A stretch of 64,000 nt of DNA from an uncultured Opitutia bacterium (GCA_903862955.1 CAIPAH010000016.1:1-64000); one strand, 5' to 3'. Positions 8,266 through 17,246 are shown, counted from the stretch's first letter. Notes: generated by a model not told the origin, from the letters alone. Program-made: numbers and translations.

Positions 8266-9267
8266 GTGAAAACCAAAGTCAGTCCTGCCGTTGTCGGCAT
8301 GTTCGTGATCGGGGCCTTTGCGCTGCTGATCGTGGCGCTGCTGACGTTTGGCGGCATCAATTTTTTCGCGAAACCCCAGCGGTTCGTCGTCTATTTCGAC
8401 GAGTCGGTCCATGGCCTCAATCTGGGCTCATCCGTGCAGCTGCGCGGCGTCCCGGTGGGCCGCGTCGTGGACCTCAACGTCCATTACGACAACAAGACGC
8501 ACCACTCCGTCGTCGCCGTCGTGTGCGAGTTCAGCAAGGACAAGGTGGCGGACAGCAAGGGCAACTCGCTCAACGTCGCGGACCGCGCCGAGCTGCAGAC
8601 GCTCGTGGACAACGGCCTGCGCGCGCGACTCGACGTGCAGGGCCTCGCGACCGGCCTGCTGTTCGTGGAGCTGGAATTTCTCGATCCCAAGGACTACCCG
8701 GCGGAGACCCGCGTCACCGAGCTGAAATACGTCGTGGTGCCCTACGTGCCCTCGGCCATCTCGGAGTTCCAGAGCAACCTCACCGAGATCCTCAACGACA
8801 TCCGCAAGGTCGACTTCGCCGGCATCGGCCGCGAAGTGAAGCAGCTGCTGGTTGACGCGCACCGCCAGCTCGACGGCCTCGACGTCAAGGGCCTCGTCGT
8901 GCAGTGGCAGAAGGCGGGCGCCTCGGTGGAGAACCTGGCCAATTCGCCCGAGACCCGGCAGACGCTGGCGAATCTCAACGCCACGCTCATCGAGCTCCGC
9001 ACCGTGCTGGCGAAACTCGACACGCAGATTTCCACCAACGGGACGCAGCTCCAGGCGACGCTCGTCCAGACGCGCGAAACACTCGCGACGTTCAATGCCG
9101 CGGCCGAAAACGTCCGGCGGTTCGTCGCCGCGCAGGGCAGCCTCGGCACCGATGCGAGCCGCGCGCTCGCCCAGCTGGGCGAGGCGGCCGACGCGGTGCA
9201 GCGCCTGGCGGAATTCCTGGAACGCAACCCGCAGGCGTTGATCAGTGGCAAAGGTCCGCGGAGATGA
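8266..9267 (+). CDS. mlaD: MCE-domain substrate-binding protein (MlaD-like)
   Basis: 333 residues starting at GTG. One N-terminal membrane anchor (VVGMFVIGAFALLIVALLTFGG) is followed by an MCE domain (FDESVHGLNLGSSVQLRGVPVGRV, about residues 40-125). A long, mostly helical C-terminal region extends to residue 333, about twice the length of E. coli MlaD. Long C-terminal helices are known in MCE proteins that form periplasmic needles, so it may span further than MlaD; that is inference. Confidence 0.9.
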   Translation: MKTKVSPAVVGMFVIGAFALLIVALLTFGGINFFAKPQRFVVYFDESVHGLNLGSSVQLRGVPVGRVVDLNVHYDNKTHHSVVAVVCEFSKDKVADSKGNSLNVADRAELQTLVDNGLRARLDVQGLATGLLFVELEFLDPKDYPAETRVTELKYVVVPYVPSAISEFQSNLTEILNDIRKVDFAGIGREVKQLLVDAHRQLDGLDVKGLVVQWQKAGASVENLANSPETRQTLANLNATLIELRTVLAKLDTQISTNGTQLQATLVQTRETLATFNAAAENVRRFVAAQGSLGTDASRALAQLGEAADAVQRLAEFLERNPQALISGKGPRR

Positions 9268-9298
9268 TTCCGGCAACCCTCAACCTCGCGAAGAACCG

Positions 9299-9928
9299 AT
9301 GAAACTGCGATCCACCTTCCCACTCGGGCTCCTCCTTGCCGCCGGTCTCTTCGCCGTCACGGGCTGCAATCTCATTCCGCCGTCCACCCCGGATGCGACG
9401 CGCTATTACGTGCTGACCACGACGCCCGCCAAGCCCGCGGCCGAGGCCGCCGACTCGCCGCACTGGCGCATCGCGCTGCGGACGGTGGAGGTGCCGAATT
9501 TTCTGCGCGGCAAGGCGATGCAGGTCCGCAGCGCGGGTAACGAGATCCATTACGCCGAGGAGTCCCGCTGGGCGGAGACGCTCGAGGCCGGCCTGGGTCG
9601 CGTGCTGCGCGAGGATCTCGAGGCGCGCCCCGAAGTGGGCCACGTGATCGAGTCCGCAGGCGAGGATGCGGACTTTGACGTCGCCGTGCGCGTCTTGCGC
9701 TGCGAGGGCGACAAGGACGCGAAAGTCGCGCGCTTTTCCACCGTGGTGGAAGTGTATGCGCCGCGTCTCGGGGCGCAATTGAAGGCGCGGGACACCTTTA
9801 TCGTCGAAATTCCCGGCTGGGACGGGACCTACGGCCAGCTGGCGGCCAAGCTGAGCGAGGCCGTGGACGGCCTCGCCGGCCACATCGTCACGCTGCTCGG
9901 GACCGCCGGATCGCCAGGGAAGCGCTGA
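9299..9928 (+). CDS. PqiC/Mla-associated auxiliary lipoprotein
   Basis: 209 residues with a lipoprotein signal ending AVTGC, so the mature protein begins at Cys near residue 23. The following RYYVLTTTPAK and the IALRTVEVPNFLRGKAM and RWAETLEAGLGRVLREDL segments match the ABC-type transport auxiliary lipoprotein (PqiC/DUF330) family. It is likely the outer-membrane end of the MCE transport system. It is the last gene of the mla operon. No MlaC-like periplasmic shuttle gene is present here. Confidence 0.85.
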   Translation: MKLRSTFPLGLLLAAGLFAVTGCNLIPPSTPDATRYYVLTTTPAKPAAEAADSPHWRIALRTVEVPNFLRGKAMQVRSAGNEIHYAEESRWAETLEAGLGRVLREDLEARPEVGHVIESAGEDADFDVAVRVLRCEGDKDAKVARFSTVVEVYAPRLGAQLKARDTFIVEIPGWDGTYGQLAAKLSEAVDGLAGHIVTLLGTAGSPGKR

Positions 9929-9957
9929 GGACGGGGTAAAGTTCGCGAACAGATTTA

Positions 9958-10053
9958 GCGCGAAGACGCAAAGTCGCGAAGTCCTCGCCAAGTTCGGAAT
10001 TCCGAACCCGAATTGGATGGTTCGGATCTTTGCGTCGTCGCGCCTTTGCGCTT
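9958..10053. repeat. Convergent-gene palindromic repeat
   Basis: Sequence related to GCGCGAAGACGCAAAG on the left pairs with CTTTGCGTCGTCGCGC on the right. TTCGGAATTCCGAA at 9993-10006 is a perfect inner palindrome. It lies between the 3' ends of the lipoprotein gene and dapL and probably terminates both. Confidence 0.75.
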
Positions 10054-10063
10054 AACTGCCCGC

Positions 10064-11287
10064 TTACTTCAGCGCCGCGGCGATGCGGGTGAGGGCGGCC
10101 TCGACGTTGGCGCGGGAGTTGAAGGCGCTGATGCGCACGTGGCCCTCGCCGCACTTGCCGAATCCGGCGCCGGGCGTGCAGACGACCTGGGCCTTGTCCA
10201 GGAGGAGGTCGAAGAACTCCCACGAGTCGCGGCCGGTGTTGATCCAGATGTAGGGCGCGTTGTCGCCGCCGACGCAGGGCAGGCCGAGCTTGCCCATGGC
10301 CTCGCGGATGAGCTTCGCATTGCCGAGGTAGAAGTCGGTCAGCGCGCGCGTCTGCTTCTGGCCCTCGGGCGTGAAGATTGCGGCCGCGGCCTTCTGGATC
10401 GGGTAGGCGACGCCGTTGAACTTCGTCGTGTGGCGGCGGTTCCAGAGGGCGTGGACGGAGTGCTCCTTGCCCGCGGCGTCGAATGCCTTGAGCGACTTCG
10501 GCACGACGGTGTAGGCGCAGCGCGTGCCGGTGAAGCCGGCGGTCTTGGAGAAGCTGCGGAACTCGATGGCGACGTCGCGCGCGCCGTCGATCTCGTAGAT
10601 GGAGTGCGGGATGGCGGGGTCGCGGATGTAGGCCTCGTAGGCCGAGTCGAAGAGGATGATCGCCTGGTTCTTCTTCGCGTAGGCCACCCACGCGGCGAGT
10701 TGGGCCTTGGTGGCGACGGCGCCCGTGGGGTTGTTGGGGAAGCAGAGGTAGATCAGGTCGGCCGCGGTGGCGGGAATCGCGGGCACGTAGCCGTTGGCGG
10801 GCGTGCTATCGAGGTAGGTGATGCCGGTGTAGCGGCCGTCGACGTTCCCGCCGGTGCGGCCGGCCATGACGTTGGTATCGAGATAAACGGGATAAACCGG
10901 GTCGGGGATCGCGAGGCGGATGTCGGTGCCGAAGATTTCCTGAATGTTGCCGCAGTCGCACTTCGAACCGTCGGACACGAAGATCTCGTCGGCCTCGATC
11001 GGGCACTTCCGGGCCGCGTAATCGTGCGCGGCGATGGCCTCGCGGAGGAACGCGTAGCCCTGCTCGGGACCGTAGCCCTTGAACGTCTCGCGCTTCGCCA
11101 TCTCGTCGGTGGCGGCGTGCAGCGCCTCGACGCACACGGCCGGGAGGGGCTCAGTGACGTCGCCGATGCCGAGGCGGATGACGGGCTTCGACGGGTTGGC
11201 CGCGACGAAGGCGCTCACGCGCTTGGCGATGTCGGAGAAGAGGTAGGAGGCCTTGAGCTTGGTATAGTTTTCGTTGATGCGGATCAT
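10064..11287 (-). CDS. dapL: LL-diaminopimelate aminotransferase
   Basis: 407 residues. It makes LL-diaminopimelate from tetrahydrodipicolinate in one PLP-dependent step, for lysine and peptidoglycan. Diagnostic segments are [49 protein letters not shown], the FPNNPTG turn, and the PLP lysine in [15 protein letters not shown]. DapL is the lysine route used in Chlamydiae, Verrucomicrobia and plants. The start at 11287 is the family N-terminus. A 24-base copy of the first codons lies upstream, out of frame (see 11265-11395). Confidence 0.96.
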   Translation of the reverse strand: MIRINENYTKLKASYLFSDIAKRVSAFVAANPSKPVIRLGIGDVTEPLPAVCVEALHAATDEMAKRETFKGYGPEQGYAFLREAIAAHDYAARKCPIEADEIFVSDGSKCDCGNIQEIFGTDIRLAIPDPVYPVYLDTNVMAGRTGGNVDGRYTGITYLDSTPANGYVPAIPATAADLIYLCFPNNPTGAVATKAQLAAWVAYAKKNQAIILFDSAYEAYIRDPAIPHSIYEIDGARDVAIEFRSFSKTAGFTGTRCAYTVVPKSLKAFDAAGKEHSVHALWNRRHTTKFNGVAYPIQKAAAAIFTPEGQKQTRALTDFYLGNAKLIREAMGKLGLPCVGGDNAPYIWINTGRDSWEFFDLLLDKAQVVCTPGAGFGKCGEGHVRISAFNSRANVEAALTRIAAALK

Positions 11288-11395
11288 GGGTGTATAAATT
11301 TGCAGCGCGTAGGCCCTCCTTCGCCCGGTGGGCTTCGGAGGGTTCGTCCTCAGCCGAGCTGAGGCGAAGTGTAGTTTTCGTTGATGCGGATCATG
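11265..11395. repeat. Duplicated dapL start around a small palindromic insert
   Basis: The 24 bases at 11265-11288, which hold the dapL start codon, recur exactly at 11372-11395. The 83 bases between them contain two short palindromes, around CCTCAGCCGAGCTGAGG and CTTCGCCCGGTGGGCTTCGGAG. The distance between copies (107 bases) puts the outer ATG out of frame with dapL, so only the inner copy can start the enzyme. Confidence 0.85.
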
Positions 11396-11507
11396 AGGAG
11401 GGTGGTAAAGGAAGTGTAAGGGCCGCCGCGGGCGGGCGAAAAACTTGAACAAATGGTCCGGTCGGCGTTTGTTCAAGCCCGACCTTTCCCCGCCAAGGCC
11501 GCTTCCC

Positions 11508-12350
11508 ATGCAAAAAATCGAGTCCGTGACCGAAATGCGCGCCGTGGCCGCGCAGTGGAAAGCTTCGGGCAAGACGATCGCGCTCGTCCCGACGATGGGT
11601 GCGCTCCACGCCGGCCAGGAGGCCCTGATCCGGGACGCGGTGGCGAAGGCCGACGTGGTGGTGGTGTCGCTGTTCGTGAACCCGCTGCAGTTCGGGCCGA
11701 ATGAGATGATGGCGAACTACCCGCGCAGCATGGCCGAGGACCTGGCGCTCTGCACCGCCTGCGGCGCCCAGGCGGTATTCATGCCGTCGGTGGCGGAGAT
11801 CTACCCCCGCGGCTACTCGACCTACATCAGCGAGGAGCAGGTGGCGAAGACGCTCTGCGGGCTGTCCCGGCCGGCGCACTTCCGCGGCGTGACGACGATG
11901 ATGGCGATCTTCTTCAACCTCATTCACCCCAACTACGCCTTCTTCGGGCAAAAGACCGCCCAGCGCGCGGCCATCGTGCGCAAAATGGCGACGGACCTGA
12001 ATTTCGGCGTCGAGATCATCGTCGTGCCCACCGTGCGCGACCCCGACGGGCTCGCCGTGGGCGTGAGCAACCGGAATTTCACCTCCAGCCAGCGGACCGA
12101 GTCGCTCGCGCTCAGCAAGGCGCTGAAGAAGGTGAAGGAGATGACCGAGTCCGGCGTACGCAACCCCGACCGCCTGATCGCCGAGGCGACGCACATCCTC
12201 GGCCAGCACCGTCGCGTGCGAGTGATCTACATCACCGTCGTGGACCCGGTGACGCTGGAGCCCGTGCGCGAGGCCACCGCCGGCAAGGCGATGCTCGCCA
12301 TCGCCGCCTGGGTGGACGAAGTGCGGCTGGTGGACAACGTGCTGCTTTGA
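11508..12350 (+). CDS. panC: Pantoate--beta-alanine ligase homologue with altered active site
   Basis: 280 residues, the usual PanC length. The family normally condenses pantoate with beta-alanine using ATP. The fold signature is clear ([48 protein letters not shown]). Several conserved residues differ. The normal HxGH pair reads HAGQ (residues 34-37). The usual GxKDxQQ reads GQKTAQR. The usual SSRN reads SNRN. It may be a divergent lineage-specific PanC or a related ligase with another substrate. Confidence 0.8.
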   Translation: MQKIESVTEMRAVAAQWKASGKTIALVPTMGALHAGQEALIRDAVAKADVVVVSLFVNPLQFGPNEMMANYPRSMAEDLALCTACGAQAVFMPSVAEIYPRGYSTYISEEQVAKTLCGLSRPAHFRGVTTMMAIFFNLIHPNYAFFGQKTAQRAAIVRKMATDLNFGVEIIVVPTVRDPDGLAVGVSNRNFTSSQRTESLALSKALKKVKEMTESGVRNPDRLIAEATHILGQHRRVRVIYITVVDPVTLEPVREATAGKAMLAIAAWVDEVRLVDNVLL

Positions 12351-12402
12351 AGACCCCCAAAGCCTGAGCACTTCTGAGTGCGCTTTCCTAGGTTACTAGA
12401 AG

Positions 12403-12855
12403 ATGAAAAACATCGTCGCCTTAGCAATTCTCGCGACGGCTCTAGTTATGAGCCTTTCCTGCGGCGGTTGTAACGAACCGATTCCAAACACCCTTAGTTA
12501 TCGTTGCGATCTCTCGGGCACCGGCATCGATGTCGGCCGCCAGTTTGGGTCGAATTTTGGATATCGGTTAGCCGCTAATGCCAACTTGGATTACATAGAT
12601 GAAACGCCTGTGACCGGAATACCCAGCAAGGACTCTGTCTACATGATGGAAATGCGATCCAAATTGGATAAGGATCTCAAAGTGACAATATTCTGTGGGG
12701 AAACAGCTAACATGCTTTATATAGATATTGAGGGAGATGTAGATACGCCTGAAGCAAAGCTAGTCACCCAACAGGCCATGAAGCTGTTTTCATCGACAGT
12801 TCCGGGAAAGGAGCTCACCCCGTTCGTCCTGCGACATGGCTGGTTGGGGCCATGA
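12403..12855 (+). CDS. Hypothetical lipoprotein
   Basis: 150 residues. The N-terminus is a signal (MKNIVALAILATALVMSLSC) with Cys candidates in SLSCGGC for lipidation. The mature part has no motif I recognise; it carries several more Cys and a segment NMLYIDIEGDVDTPEAKL. The base composition is clearly more AT-rich than the flanking housekeeping genes, suggesting recent acquisition. It is followed 88 bases later by another small gene of similar composition. Confidence 0.65.
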   Translation: MKNIVALAILATALVMSLSCGGCNEPIPNTLSYRCDLSGTGIDVGRQFGSNFGYRLAANANLDYIDETPVTGIPSKDSVYMMEMRSKLDKDLKVTIFCGETANMLYIDIEGDVDTPEAKLVTQQAMKLFSSTVPGKELTPFVLRHGWLGP

Positions 12856-12943
12856 TTTTCCGCTGGGCCAGAAAAGTGGGCAACGTGCTGCTGTAAGGAG
12901 ATTAGTCTCCATTGAAGCTTCAATTGTGAACGGAGCTCAACGT

Positions 12944-13069
12944 ATGATGATAAAATACAAATACTTCTGGACCTTTGTTCTTATCATTATCCTCGGGATG
13001 CTGGCCGCATTTTTGATTCCGACGGGAGACCCTGTTCCTGCTAGAGCTTCCGTAGGAAAGCTCCCGTAG
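12944..13069 (+). CDS. Possible small membrane protein
   Basis: 41 residues beginning MMIKYKYFWTFVLIIILGML, one clear hydrophobic helix and a short tail. The last codons run into a small hairpin built on AGCTTCCGTAGGAAAGCT. The region is AT-rich and preceded by the hypothetical lipoprotein gene. No family is recognised. From 13070 to the BMC locus at 13306 I see no gene. Confidence 0.4.
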   Translation: MMIKYKYFWTFVLIIILGMLAAFLIPTGDPVPARASVGKLP

Positions 13070-13305
13070 GGGCGATCAGGCGGGGCAGGCCATGTGGTTT
13101 GTGGTCGATGCACCCTTGCACAAGGAACATTTCTAGCCACCCGGAGCCTCGTGGCCTGACTCTTTTCGCCCATTTTAATGCATCTTCACGTATTAGGTGA
13201 AAATGCTTCATGGCGGTGCGGCGTGGTCGGAGTTCGGGGCCAATGTCTCCGGCTGGGACTCGCTCCGTCTCCTATCTGCCATCTTCGGCCGGGGGTGGCG
13301 CGGCG

Positions 13306-13857
13306 TCAGACCACTTCCCGGTAAACGTCCGGATGCGGGCGGGTGATGACGGCGGAATTCACGAGCATGCCGGCGTCGGCGATGATTTTCCGGCCGGCGG
13401 ACACGGCGGTTTCCACGGCGGAGATGTCGCCGGTCATGGTGACGAAGGCCTTGCCGCCCAGCGCCATCGCCACGCGCACCTCGAAAAGCTGAACCGGCGC
13501 GCTCTTGGCGCAGGCATCCGCCGCCCGGATCAGCGTGGCGACGTTAAATGACTCGAGGATCCCGAGCGCGCCTTCCGGTGGCGCGACGGACGTCCGGCCG
13601 AGGGCGGTGATGACGTCGGGGTGGATGTTGGTGATGACGAAGCTGTCGATCAGGCAGCCGGTGGCCGCTTCGCAGCCGGCGGCGATGGCGCTCTGCACGG
13701 CGGACGGATCGCCGGCGACCAAGACCATGTATTTGCCCGAGCAAATGGATCGCGAAAGGACGAGGCGCACCGTGCCGGCCTTCAGCGCGGCGTCGGCGAC
13801 CAGAAAGCCGGCCACCACGCTCGAGAGTTCAACCAGGCCGATGGATTTTTCTGTCAT
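13306..13857 (-). CDS. pduT: Tandem BMC-domain shell protein (PduT-like)
   Basis: 183 residues made of two BMC domains (about 1-90 and 95-183); such proteins form trimers that look like hexameric shell tiles. Each half starts with the classic GLVEL / GILES strand and ends with VITNIHPD or VITRPHPD. SRSICSGKY places a Cys at residue 39, matching the pore Cys of PduT that holds a [4Fe-4S] cluster at the trimer axis. It lies next to a PduS-like gene, the expected electron-transfer partner. It faces away from the main shell/enzyme operon. Confidence 0.9.
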   Translation of the reverse strand: MTEKSIGLVELSSVVAGFLVADAALKAGTVRLVLSRSICSGKYMVLVAGDPSAVQSAIAAGCEAATGCLIDSFVITNIHPDVITALGRTSVAPPEGALGILESFNVATLIRAADACAKSAPVQLFEVRVAMALGGKAFVTMTGDISAVETAVSAGRKIIADAGMLVNSAVITRPHPDVYREVV

Positions 13858-13902
13858 GGGAGGAAGGGGTGGGTTTCACGCAAAGGCGCGAAGGTGTGAA
13901 GT

Positions 13903-13998
13903 GTAGGGCGGGGTCGCCGAACCCCGCCGTGACGTCCGTGGACTGGCGGGCCCAGTCGCAGGCTCGCGGTGAGGCGGGGTTCGGCGACCCCGCCCTAC
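13903..13998. repeat. Long perfect inverted repeat (GTAGGGCGGGGTCGCC family)
   Basis: Arms 13903-13928 and 13973-13998 are perfect 26-base inverted copies with a 44-base spacer. An ACGCAAAGGCGCGAAG element lies just before it near 13878. It separates pduT and pduS. Confidence 0.88.
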
Positions 13999-14028
13999 AA
14001 ATGATGGATGGGTCGGAGTCATTGGCAG

Positions 14029-15342
14029 CTAGCGGTTCAGGACGATGTGGGTGGCGGTGACCTCGCTGACGGTGCCGGCGAAGGGGGCGTGGATGACGGC
14101 GCCGAGGGCCTTCTCCGGCACGGAGCCGATGGCTTGGCCGGCGGTGACGCGGTCGCCCACTTTCACGGCCGCGATGCAGGCCGTGCCGGCGCTCTGTTTC
14201 AGCGGCACGCGCACGCGCGTGGGCGTGACCCCGGCGTCCTGCCAGTGGGCGGCGTTGTCGTATTGCGTGAGATTCAGCTTCTTCATCAGCGACTTGATCG
14301 GCAGGCGCCGGCCGTCGCGCATCGGGTGCACCTTGACGGTGGTGGGGCCGGACCATTTCACGTTCGCCTTCTTCATCTCCGCCTTGGACTGGTCGCAGGC
14401 CTCCTTCGGGAACAGCTCCTCGGGGCAGGCGTAGAGCGTGCAGAGGCCGCACGCGCAGCACATCGCGGCCCATTCGTTGAAATGCGCCGCGCCCGTCTGC
14501 GTGAACGCGAGGCTGCGCATCACCTGGTGCGGCTCGACGGCATAGCCGAGGAGGTAACGCGGGCAAAGTTCGGTGCAGTAGCGGCATTGGTCGCAGGCGG
14601 ACTTGCCGATGGCGTTCTGCTGCGCGGCGGGCTTGAGCTTCCGCTCGATCACGTGGTGGTCGCGCGCGAGCACGATGGCGCCGCCGGTGGTCTTGCCGAC
14701 CGGGCGGTCGAGGTCGTCGGTGGTTTCACCCATCATCATGCCGCCAATGGCGAGCACGGGATCCGCGACGGTCGCTCCGCCTGCGGCGGCGATGCATTCG
14801 CGGAGGCTGGTGCCGAGGGGAACGGTGAGCGTCATCGGGTGACGCACCGCGCCGGCGATCGTGAGCGTCTTATGAGTAACCGGGCGGCCCTCGGCCGCGG
14901 CGGCGATGTTGACGAACGTCTCCACGTTGCAAACCACGACGCCGACGTTCAGCGGGATGCCGCCGGGCGGGATCAGCCGGCCGGTGACCTCGTGGACCAA
15001 ATCATACTCGTCACCGGCAGGGTAGTAGTCGCCGAGCAACTTCACCTTCACCGTCGTGCCCTGGCAGGCGGCGGTGACGGCGGCGACGGCCTGTTTGTTC
15101 TTTTCCTTGATGCCGACGACGCCCGACTTGGCGCCCACGGCCTGCATGGCCAACTGGATGCCGCGCACCATCTCGACGGCCTGGCGTTCCATCACGGCGG
15201 CGTCCTTGTGGAGGAGCGGTTCGCACTCGGCGCCGTTGGCAATGACCGTGTCGGCCTGCGCGGCGAGTTTGACGTGGGTGGGAAAACCGCCGCCGCCGGC
15301 TCCGACGACCCCGGCCTGCCGGACTTGCTCGACGATATTCAT
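14029..15342 (-). CDS. pduS: PduS/RnfC-like flavin and Fe-S oxidoreductase
   Basis: 437 residues. The GAGGGGFPTHVKL loop near residue 15 is the NADH/FMN site of the Nqo1/RnfC fold. An SLBB-like region follows. Two ferredoxin-type clusters are seen in CDQCRYCTELCPRY and CCACGLCTLYACP. PduS proteins pass electrons from NADH, in Pdu compartments to cobalamin. No B12-dependent enzyme is visible in this locus, so a role in electron export through the neighbouring PduT is more plausible here. It is in the same minus-strand unit as deoR and pduT. Confidence 0.88.
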   Translation of the reverse strand: MNIVEQVRQAGVVGAGGGGFPTHVKLAAQADTVIANGAECEPLLHKDAAVMERQAVEMVRGIQLAMQAVGAKSGVVGIKEKNKQAVAAVTAACQGTTVKVKLLGDYYPAGDEYDLVHEVTGRLIPPGGIPLNVGVVVCNVETFVNIAAAAEGRPVTHKTLTIAGAVRHPMTLTVPLGTSLRECIAAAGGATVADPVLAIGGMMMGETTDDLDRPVGKTTGGAIVLARDHHVIERKLKPAAQQNAIGKSACDQCRYCTELCPRYLLGYAVEPHQVMRSLAFTQTGAAHFNEWAAMCCACGLCTLYACPEELFPKEACDQSKAEMKKANVKWSGPTTVKVHPMRDGRRLPIKSLMKKLNLTQYDNAAHWQDAGVTPTRVRVPLKQSAGTACIAAVKVGDRVTAGQAIGSVPEKALGAVIHAPFAGTVSEVTATHIVLNR

Positions 15343-15360
15343 GGAGGGTGGGGGCTGGAA

Positions 15361-16134
15361 CTAGGATGACGCAACCGGGGCGACGACCACCTCGAGGCCT
15401 TGCGCGCGCAGGACGGCCACCAAGGGTGCGGGGGCGAGGGAGTCGGTGACGATCACATCCACGTCCTTGAAATCCGCGAGGAAGAAGGTGGAGCGCCGGC
15501 CGAATTTGCTGTGGTCGAAGCAGAAGATGACCTTGGCCGCGCCGGCGATCATCGCGCGCTGGATGTCGACGATGAGCGCGTGCGAGTTGTAGATGCCGTC
15601 CTCCGCGATGCCGCTGCCGCTCAGGACGGCCACGTCGGCGTGCATGCGGGCGAACGTGTCCACGGCGCTGGGTCCCACGAGGACGCCGAGCCGCGGGTAG
15701 ATCACTCCGCCGGACAGGTGCACCTCGTGGCGGTTGGAGGCGGAGAAGAGATTCGCGATGGGCAGCGAGTTGGTGATGATCTGGGCAACCTTGTCGCCGA
15801 GGCATTTCGCGACGTGGAAGCACGTCGTGCCGCTGTCCATGATGACGTTTTGCCCGGGCGAGATCAGTGCGGCGCAGGCCTCGCCGATGGCGTCTTTCTC
15901 CGCGACCTGGTGCGTGTCGCGTACATTGAAGACGAATTCGTCCGACTTGGGCTGCTGCAGTGTCCGGGCCCCGCCGTGCGTGCGCCGAACCGAACTGTGG
16001 CCTTCCAGCGCCGTCAGGTCGCGTCGCACGGTCGAAATCGACGCTCCCACGTGGTTGGAGAGCTCTTCAAGTGAGGCAAACTCAGCCTTTTGTAAGTAAG
16101 CCTCTATCTTGGATTGTCGCTCCTCAGCTTGCAT
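15361..16134 (-). CDS. DeoR-family transcriptional regulator of the BMC locus
   Basis: 257 residues. The N-terminal helix-turn-helix (SLEELSNHVGASISTVRRDL, then RTHGGA) is the DeoR signature. The C-terminal DeoRC sensor domain has VIMDSGTTCFHVAKCL and SGGVIYP, which in this family bind a sugar phosphate. It is divergent from pduL with a 101-base gap containing two inverted repeats. It probably represses the BMC operon until a fuculose- or rhamnulose-phosphate signal appears; the ligand is inferred from the pathway. Confidence 0.9.
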   Translation of the reverse strand: MQAEERQSKIEAYLQKAEFASLEELSNHVGASISTVRRDLTALEGHSSVRRTHGGARTLQQPKSDEFVFNVRDTHQVAEKDAIGEACAALISPGQNVIMDSGTTCFHVAKCLGDKVAQIITNSLPIANLFSASNRHEVHLSGGVIYPRLGVLVGPSAVDTFARMHADVAVLSGSGIAEDGIYNSHALIVDIQRAMIAGAAKVIFCFDHSKFGRRSTFFLADFKDVDVIVTDSLAPAPLVAVLRAQGLEVVVAPVASS

Positions 16135-16144
16135 CGATAGGGAG

Positions 16145-16178
16145 AAACTTGGAAAGTTTTGGAAGATATTGCAATCTT
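16145..16178. promoter_or_regulatory. Candidate operator pair between deoR and pduL
   Basis: AAACTT-GGA-AAGTTT at 16145-16159 is a perfect 6-base-arm inverted repeat. AAGAT and ATCTT at 16163-16178 form a second, weaker one. Both sit in the AT-rich divergent intergenic region just upstream of the deoR start, where a DeoR dimer would control both directions. No convincing -10 box could be assigned. Confidence 0.45.
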
Positions 16179-16235
16179 AACATTGACAAAATGGAAGATT
16201 TTGGGCGTCAATTGGATGAAATCGGCGCATTCCCC

Positions 16236-16913
16236 ATGTCCTTGCCACCTCCATCGCCCCACCGAATCGAGATCGAACATCTCGTCCGGCGATCGATTTA
16301 TCAGAAGCTCGGACGCGATCTTCCCCGCACGGCGCAGGCGCCCAATCCACTGCTGGTGAACATCAGTGCGCGTCACTGCCATCTCACGCCCGCGGCCGTG
16401 GAAGCCTTGTTCGGTCCCGGCGCGAAGCTCACGCCGATGAAATGGCTCTACCAGAAGGACCAATTCGCCGCGAAGGAGATGGTCACGCTGATCGGCCCGC
16501 GCAGCCGGGTAATTTCGAATCTCCGCATCCTCGGCCCATGCCGCAGCCTCAACCAGGTCGAGCTCGCGCTCACCGACTCCATCGCCCTCGGCTTCGATGT
16601 GCCCATCCGCTTCTCCGGCAACATCGCTGGGACGCCGGGCTGCATGCTGATGGGGCCCAATGGCTTTTTTGAAATGAACGAGGGCGTCATCCGCGCGGCC
16701 CCGCACGTGCACATGCATCCCGACGACGCGGCGTTCCACGGCGTGAAAGCCGGCGACTTCATGAAACTCAAGGTCGGCGGCCCGTGCGCCACGACGTTCG
16801 ACCGCCTGTTCGTGCGCGTGGACCCCGAGTTCAAGCTCGAGGTGCACATCGACACCGACGAGGGCAACGCCTGCGCCCTGCAACCCGACACGCCGGTCGA
16901 ACTCCTCAAGTAA
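16236..16913 (+). CDS. pduL: Phosphotransacylase PduL
   Basis: 225 residues. PduL moves the acyl group from CoA to phosphate inside the compartment, recycling CoA. The Zn-site segments VNISARHCHLT near the N-terminus and HVHMHPDDA near residue 160 are visible, with two PduL domains. IEIEHLVRRSIYQKLGRDL near the N-terminus is amphipathic and fits an encapsulation peptide. An ATG at 16191 in the same frame is an alternative start, but the one at 16236 gives a shorter leader and leaves more room for promoter and operators. Confidence 0.92.
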   Translation: MSLPPPSPHRIEIEHLVRRSIYQKLGRDLPRTAQAPNPLLVNISARHCHLTPAAVEALFGPGAKLTPMKWLYQKDQFAAKEMVTLIGPRSRVISNLRILGPCRSLNQVELALTDSIALGFDVPIRFSGNIAGTPGCMLMGPNGFFEMNEGVIRAAPHVHMHPDDAAFHGVKAGDFMKLKVGGPCATTFDRLFVRVDPEFKLEVHIDTDEGNACALQPDTPVELLK

Positions 16914-16952
16914 TCCTTTCCCGTCACCTCAACCCGTCATCCACCCAAAATT

Positions 16953-17222
16953 ATGAGTGATTCCATCGGCATGGTAGAAACCAAAGGCTATGTAGGCAGC
17001 GTCGAAGCCAGCGACGCCATGGTCAAAGCGGCGAACGTTTCCCTCGTTCGCCAGATCCAGATCGGCGGCGGTTTTGTCACCGTCGTGGTCAAAGGCGACG
17101 TCGGTAGCGTCAAGGCCGCCGTCGAGGCCGGCTCCCAAGCCGCCAAACGCGTCGGCGAGCTCGTCTGCTCGCACGTCATTGCCCGGCCGCACGCCGAGCT
17201 GGTCCGCACCATCGGGCTGTAA
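16953..17222 (+). CDS. BMC-H hexameric shell protein (1 of 3)
   Basis: 89 residues, a single BMC domain. It begins GMVETKGYVGSVEASDAM and ends HVIARPHAEL. The pore loop reads QIGGGFV. Hexamers of such proteins tile the flat faces of the shell and let small metabolites through. It lies 39 bases after pduL and 24 bases before the second shell gene, clearly in one operon. Confidence 0.95.
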   Translation: MSDSIGMVETKGYVGSVEASDAMVKAANVSLVRQIQIGGGFVTVVVKGDVGSVKAAVEAGSQAAKRVGELVCSHVIARPHAELVRTIGL

Positions 17223-17246
17223 TCCCAACTCCAACTTCCATTCTTT

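Noticed and set aside
14029-15342. PduS as evidence for a B12-dependent diol dehydratase compartment
   Set aside because: No dehydratase, reactivase or cobalamin adenosyltransferase gene occurs in the locus; the aldolase and RhaEW genes point to deoxysugar phosphates.
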